From the NCBI GenBank assembly GCA_002372275.1, contig DFFP01000009.1:22762-86761 (forward strand): a stretch of 64,000 nt of DNA, read 5' to 3'. The first letter of the stretch is position 1, and each line of letters opens with the position of its first letter. Position numbers and translations under genes: made by a program. Positions 15,481-23,110 of the stretch are shown here, piece by piece. The notes under the pieces are model-generated. The model was not told where the DNA came from. It did not search any database and saw only the letters and a list, made by a program, of their open reading frames with translations. Origin of the DNA: Alphaproteobacteria bacterium UBA3773 (GTDB lineage: Bacteria > Pseudomonadota > Alphaproteobacteria > RF32 > CAG-239).

Positions 15481-15609
15481 CAATGTTCCTTTCATTTAAG
15501 TTGAAGTTGATTTAAGTTTGCGGATAACCGCTCTTTCGTCACGGTTTAAATATATATCCGCTTTCATAAAAATCAACTAAAAAGTTTAATGATATAAAAT
15601 AGTATATTA

Positions 15610-15924
15610 TTAGTTGTGTATAACTTCAGAAAAGTTGTATATTTGAGTGAGTTTTTCAATATATGCGCGCCGTGAGGCTTTGAGGTGCTTTTGATAAAAT
15701 GTTTCTTTCAAGATTTTTAAAATGGGCTCTTTTTCGTTTGTTTTATGTGCCGCGATGGCGCATAAATAATAAACGGCAGCTTCAAAAACGGCATCTTGCG
15801 GACTTTTAAGATCGCGTGCGATGAGAAGATAAGTCGGGGTATACCCAGACTGATTTTGTTCAACTTGAACAGTGGATTGTTGTTCTTTTAGAAAACAGAT
15901 TTTTTTTATAAAATTTTCAAACAT
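15610..15924 (-). CDS. Hypothetical small cytoplasmic protein
   Basis: The 104-residue protein has no signal peptide or membrane segment and appears helical (DAVFEAAVYYLCAIAAHKTNEKEPILKILKETFYQKH). No domain is recognised. It is a lone minus-strand gene with a GAGAGGTTCC segment before the ATG serving as a weak binding site. Confidence 0.45.
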   Translation of the reverse strand: MFENFIKKICFLKEQQSTVQVEQNQSGYTPTYLLIARDLKSPQDAVFEAAVYYLCAIAAHKTNEKEPILKILKETFYQKHLKASRRAYIEKLTQIYNFSEVIHN

Positions 15925-16047
15925 GGAACCTCTCTTGTTTTGATTTAATTTAATATTCTAAAATTTGTTTGACAAGAAAAAAACTTGATATTCAGTCGAA
16001 TTTATGCAATTATAAATTATGTACTTATATGGTGAAAGAAAATAAAT

Positions 16048-17412
16048 ATGGTGAAAAATGTAGATGATTATGTTAAGCGTTTTCAAAAATATATACCTGA
16101 TAAATTTGAGGGTGATCGCGCTGAGCTTTTAATGGAATCAAGTTATGTCAAAGAAGATTACATTGCAGATCAAAAGTTAAAGATAAAACAAGAATTATCG
16201 GCATATGGTATTACAAGCGGGCAAGAACAGGGTGTGCCGGAATATAGCAACAGTAAAGCCAAATTTGTTTGGGAATCATTGAAGGTGAGGGATGTCATAA
16301 ATTCTAATCAAGATGTTATTGAATATATGATGAATAATAAGTACTGGCGATCAGTTGCTGCTCATTCTATTGCGGCGACCGGCTTAAGAGATGGGTATAG
16401 ACATCCTCTTGATATTATAAAGCAAGTCGGATCAAATTTATGGCATCAAAATGGATTTAAGGAAGATAAGCGTATCAAGGCAGATAAAATTTATGATCAA
16501 GCCCGTTACGATGAAAAGTATTTGATTGATTATGAAAATACTGTTCGCTTGATGGATTATTACAATTTTTATAACGGTATTCCTCAAGAATTTAATACTT
16601 TAGATGTAAGTGCTTGGCGACCGCAGAATATTGCTCCAGACAATGATAAAGCGGATTTTTATAAAGATAACAATATCAGTTCTACATTAAAAGAAAATTT
16701 ATCAACAGTTTTGCTGAAATGTAAGGAAACTATGGAGAATCAGCCGCTTGATGCAAATAAAAACGAAGAAAAAGTTGTTAAAGGCCTTGCAACAGATATT
16801 ATTGCCGAAGCATTATATTCTCAAAAATATAACGGAGCGACAGGTTGGGATTTATATACAAAATTAAATGAGCATGAGTTAAACACCGTTGGCGATCAAC
16901 TCGGTCATTATTCTTTAAGCATCGGTCGTGATGAAAGAGGTTGTTATCTTTCATATTATGATAACTGGAACCTCTCATTTGATGAGGCATGCACAGGTCA
17001 AAGAGTGTCGGAAGATAAAAACTTAGAGTGGGGCACACCGATGGAAATTTATGATCGAATTTATTTTGATCCGAAGACTTTACAGCCAATTGATGTCAGA
17101 TCTCCGTTAGATATTGCCGAAGAAAGACATGAAAAAATACTTGCAGCATTAATTGAGTATGACAAAAAGTATAGAAATGATATTAATTATGCGATGGAAA
17201 AGGAAAGCACGACATTAGCAGTCGATACGCCAGACAGAATGAAATTGGATATGGCCAGATATCAACAATTTATTGATACAAGAACAGATTATCTTGAGGC
17301 GAATCTGTCTGAACTTAAACAAGAAAATTTAACAACAAATGAGCGAACAGAAGAACATGCTGCGGCTTCAACGCCCGATGCTCGGACTTTTAAGCAATAT
17401 TCCGGTCGATAA
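16048..17412 (+). CDS. Orphan 454-residue protein of unknown function
   Basis: The protein has no signal peptide. It is highly charged and helical in the first about 240 residues. A more conserved-looking part is at residues 255-345: ALYSQKYNGATGWDLYTKL, LGHYSLSIGRDERGCYLSYYDNW and MEIYDRIYFDP. The GHYSLSIGRDE...YYDNW stretch looks like a beta-hairpin of a folded domain but matches no family I can name. The last 90 residues are helical and low-complexity. It is flanked by a small hypothetical gene and the tRNA-Gln locus with repeat scars, a setting that suits an accessory gene. Confidence 0.5.
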   Translation: MVKNVDDYVKRFQKYIPDKFEGDRAELLMESSYVKEDYIADQKLKIKQELSAYGITSGQEQGVPEYSNSKAKFVWESLKVRDVINSNQDVIEYMMNNKYWRSVAAHSIAATGLRDGYRHPLDIIKQVGSNLWHQNGFKEDKRIKADKIYDQARYDEKYLIDYENTVRLMDYYNFYNGIPQEFNTLDVSAWRPQNIAPDNDKADFYKDNNISSTLKENLSTVLLKCKETMENQPLDANKNEEKVVKGLATDIIAEALYSQKYNGATGWDLYTKLNEHELNTVGDQLGHYSLSIGRDERGCYLSYYDNWNLSFDEACTGQRVSEDKNLEWGTPMEIYDRIYFDPKTLQPIDVRSPLDIAEERHEKILAALIEYDKKYRNDINYAMEKESTTLAVDTPDRMKLDMARYQQFIDTRTDYLEANLSELKQENLTTNERTEEHAAASTPDARTFKQYSGR

Positions 17413-17460
17413 AGACAACAAAAAGGATCAAACACATCAGGTTTTGAGGAGAAAAAAGAT

Positions 17461-17489
17461 TTGACTTTGAGTAAAAAAAAGCGTATATA
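17461..17489 (+). promoter_or_regulatory. Strong promoter of tRNA-Gln
   Basis: TTGACT (17461-17466), a 17-base spacer and TATATA (17484-17489) form a near-consensus sigma70 promoter 19 bases before the tRNA 5' end. Confidence 0.75.
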
Positions 17490-17508
17490 CTTGAGCGAGT
17501 TCGTTTGA

Positions 17509-17582
17509 TGCTTCATCGTCTAATGGTAGGACAGCGGATTCTGACTCCGTCAATATTGGTTCGAGTCCAGTTGAAGCAGCCA
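17509..17582 (+). tRNA. tRNA-Gln (CTG anticodon)
   Basis: TGCTTCA (17509-17515) pairs with TGAAGCA (17572-17578) as the acceptor stem, followed by G and an encoded CCA. The D arm (TAATGGTAGGA), an anticodon loop TTCTGAC with CTG at 17541-17543, and the T arm (GGTTCGAGTCC) are all present. It reads the glutamine codon CAG. It has its own promoter and terminator. Its 3' end is duplicated at 17735. Confidence 0.95.
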
Positions 17583-17647
17583 ATAAAAAAAAGCACCCTT
17601 GCGGTGCTTTTTTTGTTGGCTATTTCAATATGGGTGAAGAACCAATG
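17564..17647 (+). repeat. 84-bp direct repeat, copy A (tRNA-Gln 3' end plus terminator)
   Basis: AGTCCAGTTGAAGCAG of the tRNA, the terminator and the downstream tail GTTGGCTATTTCAATATGGG...ACCAAT are repeated at 17735-17818 with only small differences in the terminator loop and linker. A tRNA 3' end followed by a repeat of itself is the usual trace of site-specific integration, although tandem duplication and decay is also possible. Confidence 0.75.
17586..17614 (+). terminator. Terminator of tRNA-Gln
   Basis: AAAAAGCACC and GGTGCTTTTTTT form a 6-bp GC-rich stem extended by A:T pairs, with a T-run, immediately after the tRNA. Confidence 0.85.
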
Positions 17648-17734
17648 GTTCGGAGCGGATAGTAGGTGAAAACAAGCTTAAAAAGCGCCGTTTGAACCTT
17701 ACGACGCGAGGAGGACCCGCTTGCGGGAGTACCC

Positions 17735-17818
17735 AGTCCAGTTGAAGCAGAGGGTAAAAAAAGCACCCTTTGAGGTGCTTTTTTTGTTGGCTATTTCAAT
17801 ATGGGTGAAGAACCAATA
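17735..17818 (+). repeat. 84-bp direct repeat, copy B (tRNA-Gln 3' end scar)
   Basis: This copy starts with the same 16 bases of the tRNA 3' end, then a terminator (AGCACC...GGTGCT with T-run, 17756-17785) and the same tail. No complete tRNA body precedes it; the roughly 87 bases between the copies (17648-17734) contain GC-rich hairpin material (GACCCGCTTGCGGGAG) but no tRNA fold that I can find. Confidence 0.7.
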
Positions 17819-17842
17819 GGTTTGAATTTCAGAGAAAAAAAC

Positions 17843-17870
17843 TTGACAGAAAAACAAAAGAAAGTAAAAT
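17843..17870 (+). promoter_or_regulatory. Promoter of the second ELM1-like gene
   Basis: TTGACA (17843-17848) is followed after 16 bases by TAAAAT (17865-17870), a strong sigma70 match 47 bases before the start codon at 17917. Confidence 0.6.
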
Positions 17871-17916
17871 AAAGTGAAATAAAGGTTCAGAAAAAGGTAC
17901 ATAAAGGGCTCTTAGC

Positions 17917-19188
17917 ATGCATATCATCGGGATTGAAAGCAAAATGACAGGCACGGATAATCAGATGCGCGGGGTTGTGGTACAGGGCGCAAAATTGCTC
18001 AAAAAAGGTGAAAAAGTACCTGTATCACGTGAGGCTTTGTTAAAAGCACCTGACGGCACAACTTTACACCCGAAAAATTTTTCTTCCCTATCTGATTTTA
18101 AAAAAGCCGTTGAGGTGCGTGTTGATGCTTATTTAAAAGAAAACAAAGCACCGGATTTTGTAGTTTTACCTTTTGACCAGTCTAAAAATAAAGAAGAAAA
18201 CGAGGATGTAGACCTACTCTCTTTTGTTGTTAAAAAGGCTTTCAAAGCACGCGGCTATAAAGTTAAAACAATGGTTTTGTTAAGTAACCTTTATGATTAT
18301 AAAAATGTTGATTTAATCAATGTGGGTAAACATCAGCTCTCTGATTTGGATGAGGCTGTTTTGAAATCAAATTTAAAGCTTAAATCCAGAGTGGTGGAAA
18401 CACTGGGTGCCGCGAGTAATATTAATTGGAAAGCAATTCGAAATCTTGCTCATCAGCCGAACGCCGAGAAAGTCTTGGCAAAATATCGGTCTTCCAAAAA
18501 AGTTTCGGCTGAAAAGCCTCTTTTGGAAAAAGGTGTGGAAAGAAGCAAAAAAACAGTGTTGTTTTCTGTTGGGGGAATGACGAGTGATGGTGCCATCGAT
18601 TTTGATATAAAAGATGCTGCCAAACTCATTAAGGCGGCACGCAAATTGCAGAAAAGGGGCTATAATGTTATTTTCACGAACTCTCCGCGTACGCCTTCTG
18701 ATGTGACCGATTATTTGTTTGAAAGGTGCAAACTCTATCGTATGGAATTTTTTAATTCCAAAAAAATTGCCCAAAATGATGAGGAGGCGAAAAATTTCCG
18801 CAATTACAGCGGAAAATATAAAAAGGAATTTGAAAAACAAGCAAAAAATATCGGTAATATTTATCCGGCCGCTTTGGATGTGTGTGAATTTGTGGTCAAC
18901 ACGCATGACAGTTTTTCATATACTTCGGATGTGGCGGCCTTGGGGATTGTGAGCGTTGTTTATACAGGAAATTTTATAGATAAAAAAAGGCGTCCTGACT
19001 GTTATAAGCTCTTTGATTTATGCCACGAGAAAGGATATGTGATTTCGCTTGATGAAGCAATGGAAAGGATTGAACGCGGTGAAGAGATAAAAACAAAAAA
19101 GATGGACGATGTTTCAACCCAGCTTGTGGCGGCAATGACAAAATCTTTGGGCCTTGAACGCCAAAATGCAAACGGTGTTTGCAGATAA
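17917..19188 (+). CDS. Divergent ELM1-like protein with extended N-terminus
   Basis: The C-terminal half has the same order of motifs as the ELM1 protein at 7844: KTVLFSVGGMTSDG for the central strand, VIFTNSPRTPSDVTDYLF for TSRRTGSDA, and FVVNTHDSFSYTSDVAALGIVSVVYTG for the IATGDSVSMVSEA...GKPVFVF region. The N-terminal about 200 residues are enlarged with a Lys-rich insertion. This suggests a diverged paralogue with a GT-B-like fold. Substrate and partners are unknown. It has its own promoter and a hairpin terminator after it, so it is probably monocistronic. Confidence 0.6.
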   Translation: MHIIGIESKMTGTDNQMRGVVVQGAKLLKKGEKVPVSREALLKAPDGTTLHPKNFSSLSDFKKAVEVRVDAYLKENKAPDFVVLPFDQSKNKEENEDVDLLSFVVKKAFKARGYKVKTMVLLSNLYDYKNVDLINVGKHQLSDLDEAVLKSNLKLKSRVVETLGAASNINWKAIRNLAHQPNAEKVLAKYRSSKKVSAEKPLLEKGVERSKKTVLFSVGGMTSDGAIDFDIKDAAKLIKAARKLQKRGYNVIFTNSPRTPSDVTDYLFERCKLYRMEFFNSKKIAQNDEEAKNFRNYSGKYKKEFEKQAKNIGNIYPAALDVCEFVVNTHDSFSYTSDVAALGIVSVVYTGNFIDKKRRPDCYKLFDLCHEKGYVISLDEAMERIERGEEIKTKKMDDVSTQLVAAMTKSLGLERQNANGVCR

Positions 19189-19220
19189 AAGAGTTTAAAA
19201 AATTATATATGTTTTGAACG

Positions 19221-19250
19221 AAACACTACCGGCTCACGCCGGTAGTGTTT
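19221..19250. terminator. Bidirectional hairpin between convergent genes
   Basis: A perfect 13-bp stem AAACACTACCGGC / GCCGGTAGTGTTT around TCAC lies between the stops at 19188 and 19259. Confidence 0.8.
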
Positions 19251-19258
19251 CATTTCTC

Positions 19259-21016
19259 TTACAAGAGTTTTTCGATGTCTTCAATGATTAAAGGCGTTGT
19301 GAGGCGAAGCTCTTCAAGTAAATGCTGTGGGTTATAGCGGTCATAAAATTCTTTTTTGAGGCCGTAGTTTTTAACTTTCATCTTTGAAGAACTGTAAAAC
19401 GCCGCGATTTTTTGCCCGAAACCGCCATCTAACACGCCGTCTTCAAGGGTGATGACGATGTCATGATTTTTTTGTAAATTCTTAAGCATTTTTTCATCTA
19501 CCCCGTTTGCAAAACGCGGATTAATCAGCGTTGGCGTAAAGCCGAATTTTTTCTGAACGGCTTGAGCCAATTCTTCGCCTTTTTGATAAAAATCACCGAG
19601 GGCTAAGATGGCGATTTTTTCGCCTTGTTGTTCTATTTTGAAAGTGTTGATAGCGCTGAAATCTTGATCGGCATCGCGTGATGTGACGGCATTTCCGGGC
19701 ATTAAAATCATCACCGGGTGCTCTTTTTGTTCAATCGACCATTCAAGCATATTTAAGTATTCTTCTTTAGAGGTTGGCGCTAAAATCACTAAATTCGGGA
19801 TATTTGAAAACGCAGACAAAGCAAAAATACCCAAGTGCGTGACATCCGTTAAACTGTCAAATGAAGCAAAATTGAGTAAAATTGTGACCGGCGTGTTGTT
19901 GATACAAACGTCTTGCGAGATTTGGTCATAAGTGCGCTGAATAAAGGTGGAAGCCGTTCCGAGAAGCGGTTTTGCACCGGCTTTGGCAATACCGGAAGCA
20001 AAGGCAACCGCGTGTTCTTCGGCAATACCTGTATCCACATATTGTGCGCCCATGCCGGCACGCAATTCGGGCGATAAAGCAAAAATGTTCGGCATGGCGG
20101 GCGTAATAAACACAAAATCTTTATCTGACTTTGCTTTGTTTAGGATATATTCAGCTGTAAGCGACGGATAACTCTCAAGAGGAAATCTGCCTTTTGAGAT
20201 GCCTGTTTTTCTATCAAACGGCATGCACCAGTGCCAGGCTTCTTTGTTTTCTTCGGCTATTTTGTAACCTTTGCCTTTTTTTGTGTTGATATGAACAACA
20301 ATCGGGTGATCAATGTCTTTAACTTTTTGAAGGACCTTAATCATCGCTTCAATGTCGTTGCCGTTTTCTTCATAAATATAGTCAAGCCCGAATGCTTTGA
20401 AAATATTGTTTTTTGCTTCACCCTTGCTTTCGCGAAGCTCGTTTAAGTTCTGATAGAGCCCGCCGTGAACTTCGGCAATAGACTGTTGATTGTCGTTTAT
20501 AATAATGATGAAATTTGACTTGATTTCAGAGCCTGCAAAATCAAGCGCTTCCAATGCTTCGCCACCGCTCAGCGATCCGTCCCCGATTAGGGCTATAACA
20601 TTATATTTTTCTTTTTTCAAATCACGCGCTTTGACCAAACCGGATGCCAGTGAAACAGAAGTTGAGGTATGGCCGATGTTAAACAAATCATGTTCACTCT
20701 CAAGAGGGTTCGTGTAGCCGGAATCTTCGGCAAAACAAGCATCATCGATATAGCCTTGTTTGCGCCCCGTCAACATTTTGTGCGTATAGCTTTGGTGTGA
20801 AACGTCAAATACAAATTTGTCTTTCGGGCTGTCAAAAACATAGTGCATGGCAATTGTGGCCTCGACAATTCCGAAATTCGGCCCAAAATGTCCGCCGATT
20901 TTGGTCAATCTGTTAAAAAGAGCTTCGCGGATGTCAGAGGCTAAGATGTTTAATTGATCAATATTTAATTTTTTGACATCTGCGGGAGAATTGATTGTTT
21001 TTAAAATATCGTACAT
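19259..21016 (-). CDS. dxs: 1-deoxy-D-xylulose-5-phosphate synthase, short-type
   Basis: The 585-residue protein carries the DXS thiamine-diphosphate motif GDGSLSGGEALEALDFAG...IIINDN (about residues 142-175) and the catalytic Glu loop GIAEEHAVAFASGIAKAG (about residue 335). It condenses pyruvate and glyceraldehyde 3-phosphate for isoprenoids, thiamine and pyridoxal. It starts with IGGHFGPNFGIVEATIAMHYVFDSPKDKFVFDVSHQSY in place of the usual SGGHLASNLG form, and it is 40-50 residues shorter than typical proteobacterial DXS. Both features are those I associate with Firmicutes/Bacteroidetes enzymes, so transfer is possible. GAAAGGAA lies before ATG 21016. Confidence 0.85.
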   Translation of the reverse strand: MYDILKTINSPADVKKLNIDQLNILASDIREALFNRLTKIGGHFGPNFGIVEATIAMHYVFDSPKDKFVFDVSHQSYTHKMLTGRKQGYIDDACFAEDSGYTNPLESEHDLFNIGHTSTSVSLASGLVKARDLKKEKYNVIALIGDGSLSGGEALEALDFAGSEIKSNFIIIINDNQQSIAEVHGGLYQNLNELRESKGEAKNNIFKAFGLDYIYEENGNDIEAMIKVLQKVKDIDHPIVVHINTKKGKGYKIAEENKEAWHWCMPFDRKTGISKGRFPLESYPSLTAEYILNKAKSDKDFVFITPAMPNIFALSPELRAGMGAQYVDTGIAEEHAVAFASGIAKAGAKPLLGTASTFIQRTYDQISQDVCINNTPVTILLNFASFDSLTDVTHLGIFALSAFSNIPNLVILAPTSKEEYLNMLEWSIEQKEHPVMILMPGNAVTSRDADQDFSAINTFKIEQQGEKIAILALGDFYQKGEELAQAVQKKFGFTPTLINPRFANGVDEKMLKNLQKNHDIVITLEDGVLDGGFGQKIAAFYSSSKMKVKNYGLKKEFYDRYNPQHLLEELRLTTPLIIEDIEKLL

Positions 21017-21122
21017 GTTTTTCCTTTCATTTTATTTTTTTTAAATAAGGCGATATGTTTGCCGAGCTCAACGCTTTTTGCAAATGCTCTAGAAATTGCT
21101 CGTCTTTGATGGTCGGTGTGTA

Positions 21123-21635
21123 TTACAGGTTTTGGGCAAATTCTCTGATTTCATTTAACTTGGCCTCCGATCCGTTTTCACGACCGGCTGCCGTTATCAC
21201 ACCTTTATCTTCAAGGCCCATATAGCTCATGATGTCACGATAAATCGAAATGGCACCGGTATAAACACCGCGCGAGGCCGAGCTCAAAAGCAAGGCAGCC
21301 TTGGTGGCTTTTGTGGGTTTTCCGATAGCATAAATTCTTTGCATGACAGCTGTGAGTTGTGCCGAAAGGTTAAAATAATAAATAGGCGACGCATAAACAA
21401 TCATGTCCGCAGTTAAATAGGCCGGCATGACTTTGGTCATATCATCTTTTTGAATGCATTGACCGTTTCCTTTGTTGTGGCAGTATTCACAAGCCAGACA
21501 ACCTGCAATTTTCATTTTACCGACGTGCAAAACTTCAACTTCATGTCCGGCTTTTGTGGCGCCCTCAACAAAAGCTTTGACCATGGCTGTGGTATTCATG
21601 TTTCGCGGACTGCCGTTTAAAATTGCAATTTTCAT
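21123..21635 (-). CDS. Flavodoxin-family NAD(P)H:FMN oxidoreductase-like protein, possibly truncated by a stop
   Basis: The FMN phosphate-binding loop NGSPRNMNTTAMV is at the N-terminus, followed by a cysteine cluster (CLACEYCHNKGNGQCIQKDD) and MIVYASPIYYFNLSAQL, typical of iron-sulfur-flavoprotein-like or multimeric flavodoxin family proteins. It is 170 residues. After the TAA the same frame stays open for 31 sense codons (21122-21030), ending with TGA directly before the dxs binding site. This would restore about 200 residues, a common family length, so a recent nonsense mutation is likely. Activity may be kept because the flavin core is complete. Confidence 0.8.
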   Translation of the reverse strand: MKIAILNGSPRNMNTTAMVKAFVEGATKAGHEVEVLHVGKMKIAGCLACEYCHNKGNGQCIQKDDMTKVMPAYLTADMIVYASPIYYFNLSAQLTAVMQRIYAIGKPTKATKAALLLSSASRGVYTGAISIYRDIMSYMGLEDKGVITAAGRENGSEAKLNEIREFAQNL

Positions 21636-21784
21636 ATTATTTTCCTTTTTTATTTTAATGATATATAAGCTTATTTTTCTTATATTTTTTTAACAATATA
21701 AGCCATTCGTGTCAATGTTTTTGTGAAGATTTTTGTTTTAGAGCTTATCGGTCGGAAAAAAACTTAATTGAAGTTTAAAATTTT

Positions 21785-22540
21785 TTATTTTTCGTTCCAT
21801 ATTTTAGGGTAAATATCTTGCCAATTTTTGTTATGTGTGGCATTTTTTAGTTTATAAATTAATCGATCGTTTTGAAGAAATTTTTCGGTCAGTTCATAAG
21901 GAACAACCTCATCTTTTTGGCCGACATAGTGCATTTGAGGAATTTTGATAAATTGAGAATAATAATTTTGTAAATTCATTGAATCTTTTAAGCTTGGCAG
22001 ATGATGATAGTTTGTCCATGACCTGTGGTCGAGATTGCCGGCAATAGTGATGAGTTTTTTAACGTTTAGATCTTTTTTTGTAACAGCAACCAGTGAGGCT
22101 ACCAAGGCGCCGCCTGAAAAACCGATTAAAATCACATCATTGTTGCCTGCAATACTTTTGATGGCTTCATACGAACTTTCAATGACTTCAGGCGAAAAAC
22201 GTGCGGTTGTCCAATATTTTTGTTCGCACATTTTGCTTTTTTGATATTGGCAAGGTCTGGCCAAATAAATAACGTTTGCACTCGGATCCGAAAATGCAAT
22301 CTCGCGCATCAAGACCCCTTTAGGCGTCGGGTCAGATGTCGGAAGGCCGTGTGCGTTGAAAGCATAACCGTCACCTTCAATATATATTTTATAGACGCTT
22401 TTTTCAGAGGTTATCTTTTGAAAAGATGTGAGGGTAAAATATTTCGTTTGAATATCGTAACGAGTATATGCCGTCGGCACCTGAACAGATGCGCAGGCAC
22501 TGATTAAAAAAAATGTTAAAATGAAAATCATCTGTTTCAT
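21785..22540 (-). CDS. Alpha/beta-hydrolase lipoprotein
   Basis: ATG 22540 (MKQMIFILTFFLISAC) gives a lipoprotein signal with lipobox ISAC. The mature protein has an alpha/beta hydrolase fold: IYIEGDGYAF near the first strands, the nucleophile elbow VILIGFSGGALVA with Ser in GFSGG, and a late VGQKDEVVPY with the likely Asp and ATHNKNW with the likely His. About 250 residues long, it would be anchored in the envelope and may cleave an ester or act on an envelope component. Substrate is unknown. The gene stands alone. Confidence 0.65.
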   Translation of the reverse strand: MKQMIFILTFFLISACASVQVPTAYTRYDIQTKYFTLTSFQKITSEKSVYKIYIEGDGYAFNAHGLPTSDPTPKGVLMREIAFSDPSANVIYLARPCQYQKSKMCEQKYWTTARFSPEVIESSYEAIKSIAGNNDVILIGFSGGALVASLVAVTKKDLNVKKLITIAGNLDHRSWTNYHHLPSLKDSMNLQNYYSQFIKIPQMHYVGQKDEVVPYELTEKFLQNDRLIYKLKNATHNKNWQDIYPKIWNEK

Positions 22541-22629
22541 AGGGCAATCATATCGCAAAATTAAAAAAAAGAAACTTTATTTTTTTAAAATATTTTATAT
22601 ACTTTAGAAAAAAAATAAGGAGAAAAAAA

Positions 22630-23046
22630 TTGAAAAAAATTTTTTGTTTTGCCATTTTAAGTATTTTTTTAAGTTCTTCGGCTCAATCGCAGATGACGGA
22701 TGCCCTTGGCGCACTTGCCATCGGCGGCGCGATGGGGGTGGGTGATATGCAAATGATCTCCAAAGGGCAGGGCGCGATGAATAATTTGCGCTTTCAAGAA
22801 GATTTAACGCGTTTGATGACGGATGCCCAACTTTATGGTGCCGGCCAAAGCACCTCGTTTGACGGTTTTAGGGGGCTTGATTGGAACATTTCAAGCGAGG
22901 GCTCTGAAACGGTTCTTGAATTTAATCATTTAAATGCGGCACTTTGTTTGATTTGCAAACAAAATGAGCCGGCCGTGAACCGCATTGAAATCAACGGCGG
23001 AAGTGCGTGTGGGGCAGAAGATAATCACGTTAAAATATATTTTTAA
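22630..23046 (+). CDS. Small secreted protein with pilin-like C-terminus, function unknown
   Basis: Translation starts at TTG 22630, with AAGGAG about 8 bases upstream and a signal peptide MKKIFCFAILSIFLSSSAQS. The mature part of about 115 residues starts with a Gly/Ala-rich helix (DALGALAIGGAMGVGDMQM), and residues 100-138 contain CLICKQNEP...SACGAEDNHVKIYF. The closing C-G-x-x-x-N-x-V-x-x-Y-F loosely resembles the disulfide-bonded C-terminus of type IVB pilins, but the N-terminal prepilin motif is absent. A terminator follows at 23063. Confidence 0.45.
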   Translation: MKKIFCFAILSIFLSSSAQSQMTDALGALAIGGAMGVGDMQMISKGQGAMNNLRFQEDLTRLMTDAQLYGAGQSTSFDGFRGLDWNISSEGSETVLEFNHLNAALCLICKQNEPAVNRIEINGGSACGAEDNHVKIYF

Positions 23047-23062
23047 GTTTTGCGCACCACAT

Positions 23063-23098
23063 AAAAAAACCGCCCGTAAAAACGGACGGTTTTTTTTT
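23063..23098. terminator. Bidirectional terminator before rpsA end
   Basis: CCGCCCGT-aaaa-ACGGACGG with A-run and T-run on both sides lies between the plus-strand small secreted gene and the convergent rpsA. Confidence 0.85.
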
Positions 23099-23110
23099 AA
23101 GATTTAAATC

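Noticed and set aside
17648..17734. A second tRNA between the repeat copies
   Set aside because: No acceptor, D-arm or anticodon arm can be formed upstream of the repeated 3' end; only an unrelated GC-rich hairpin is present.
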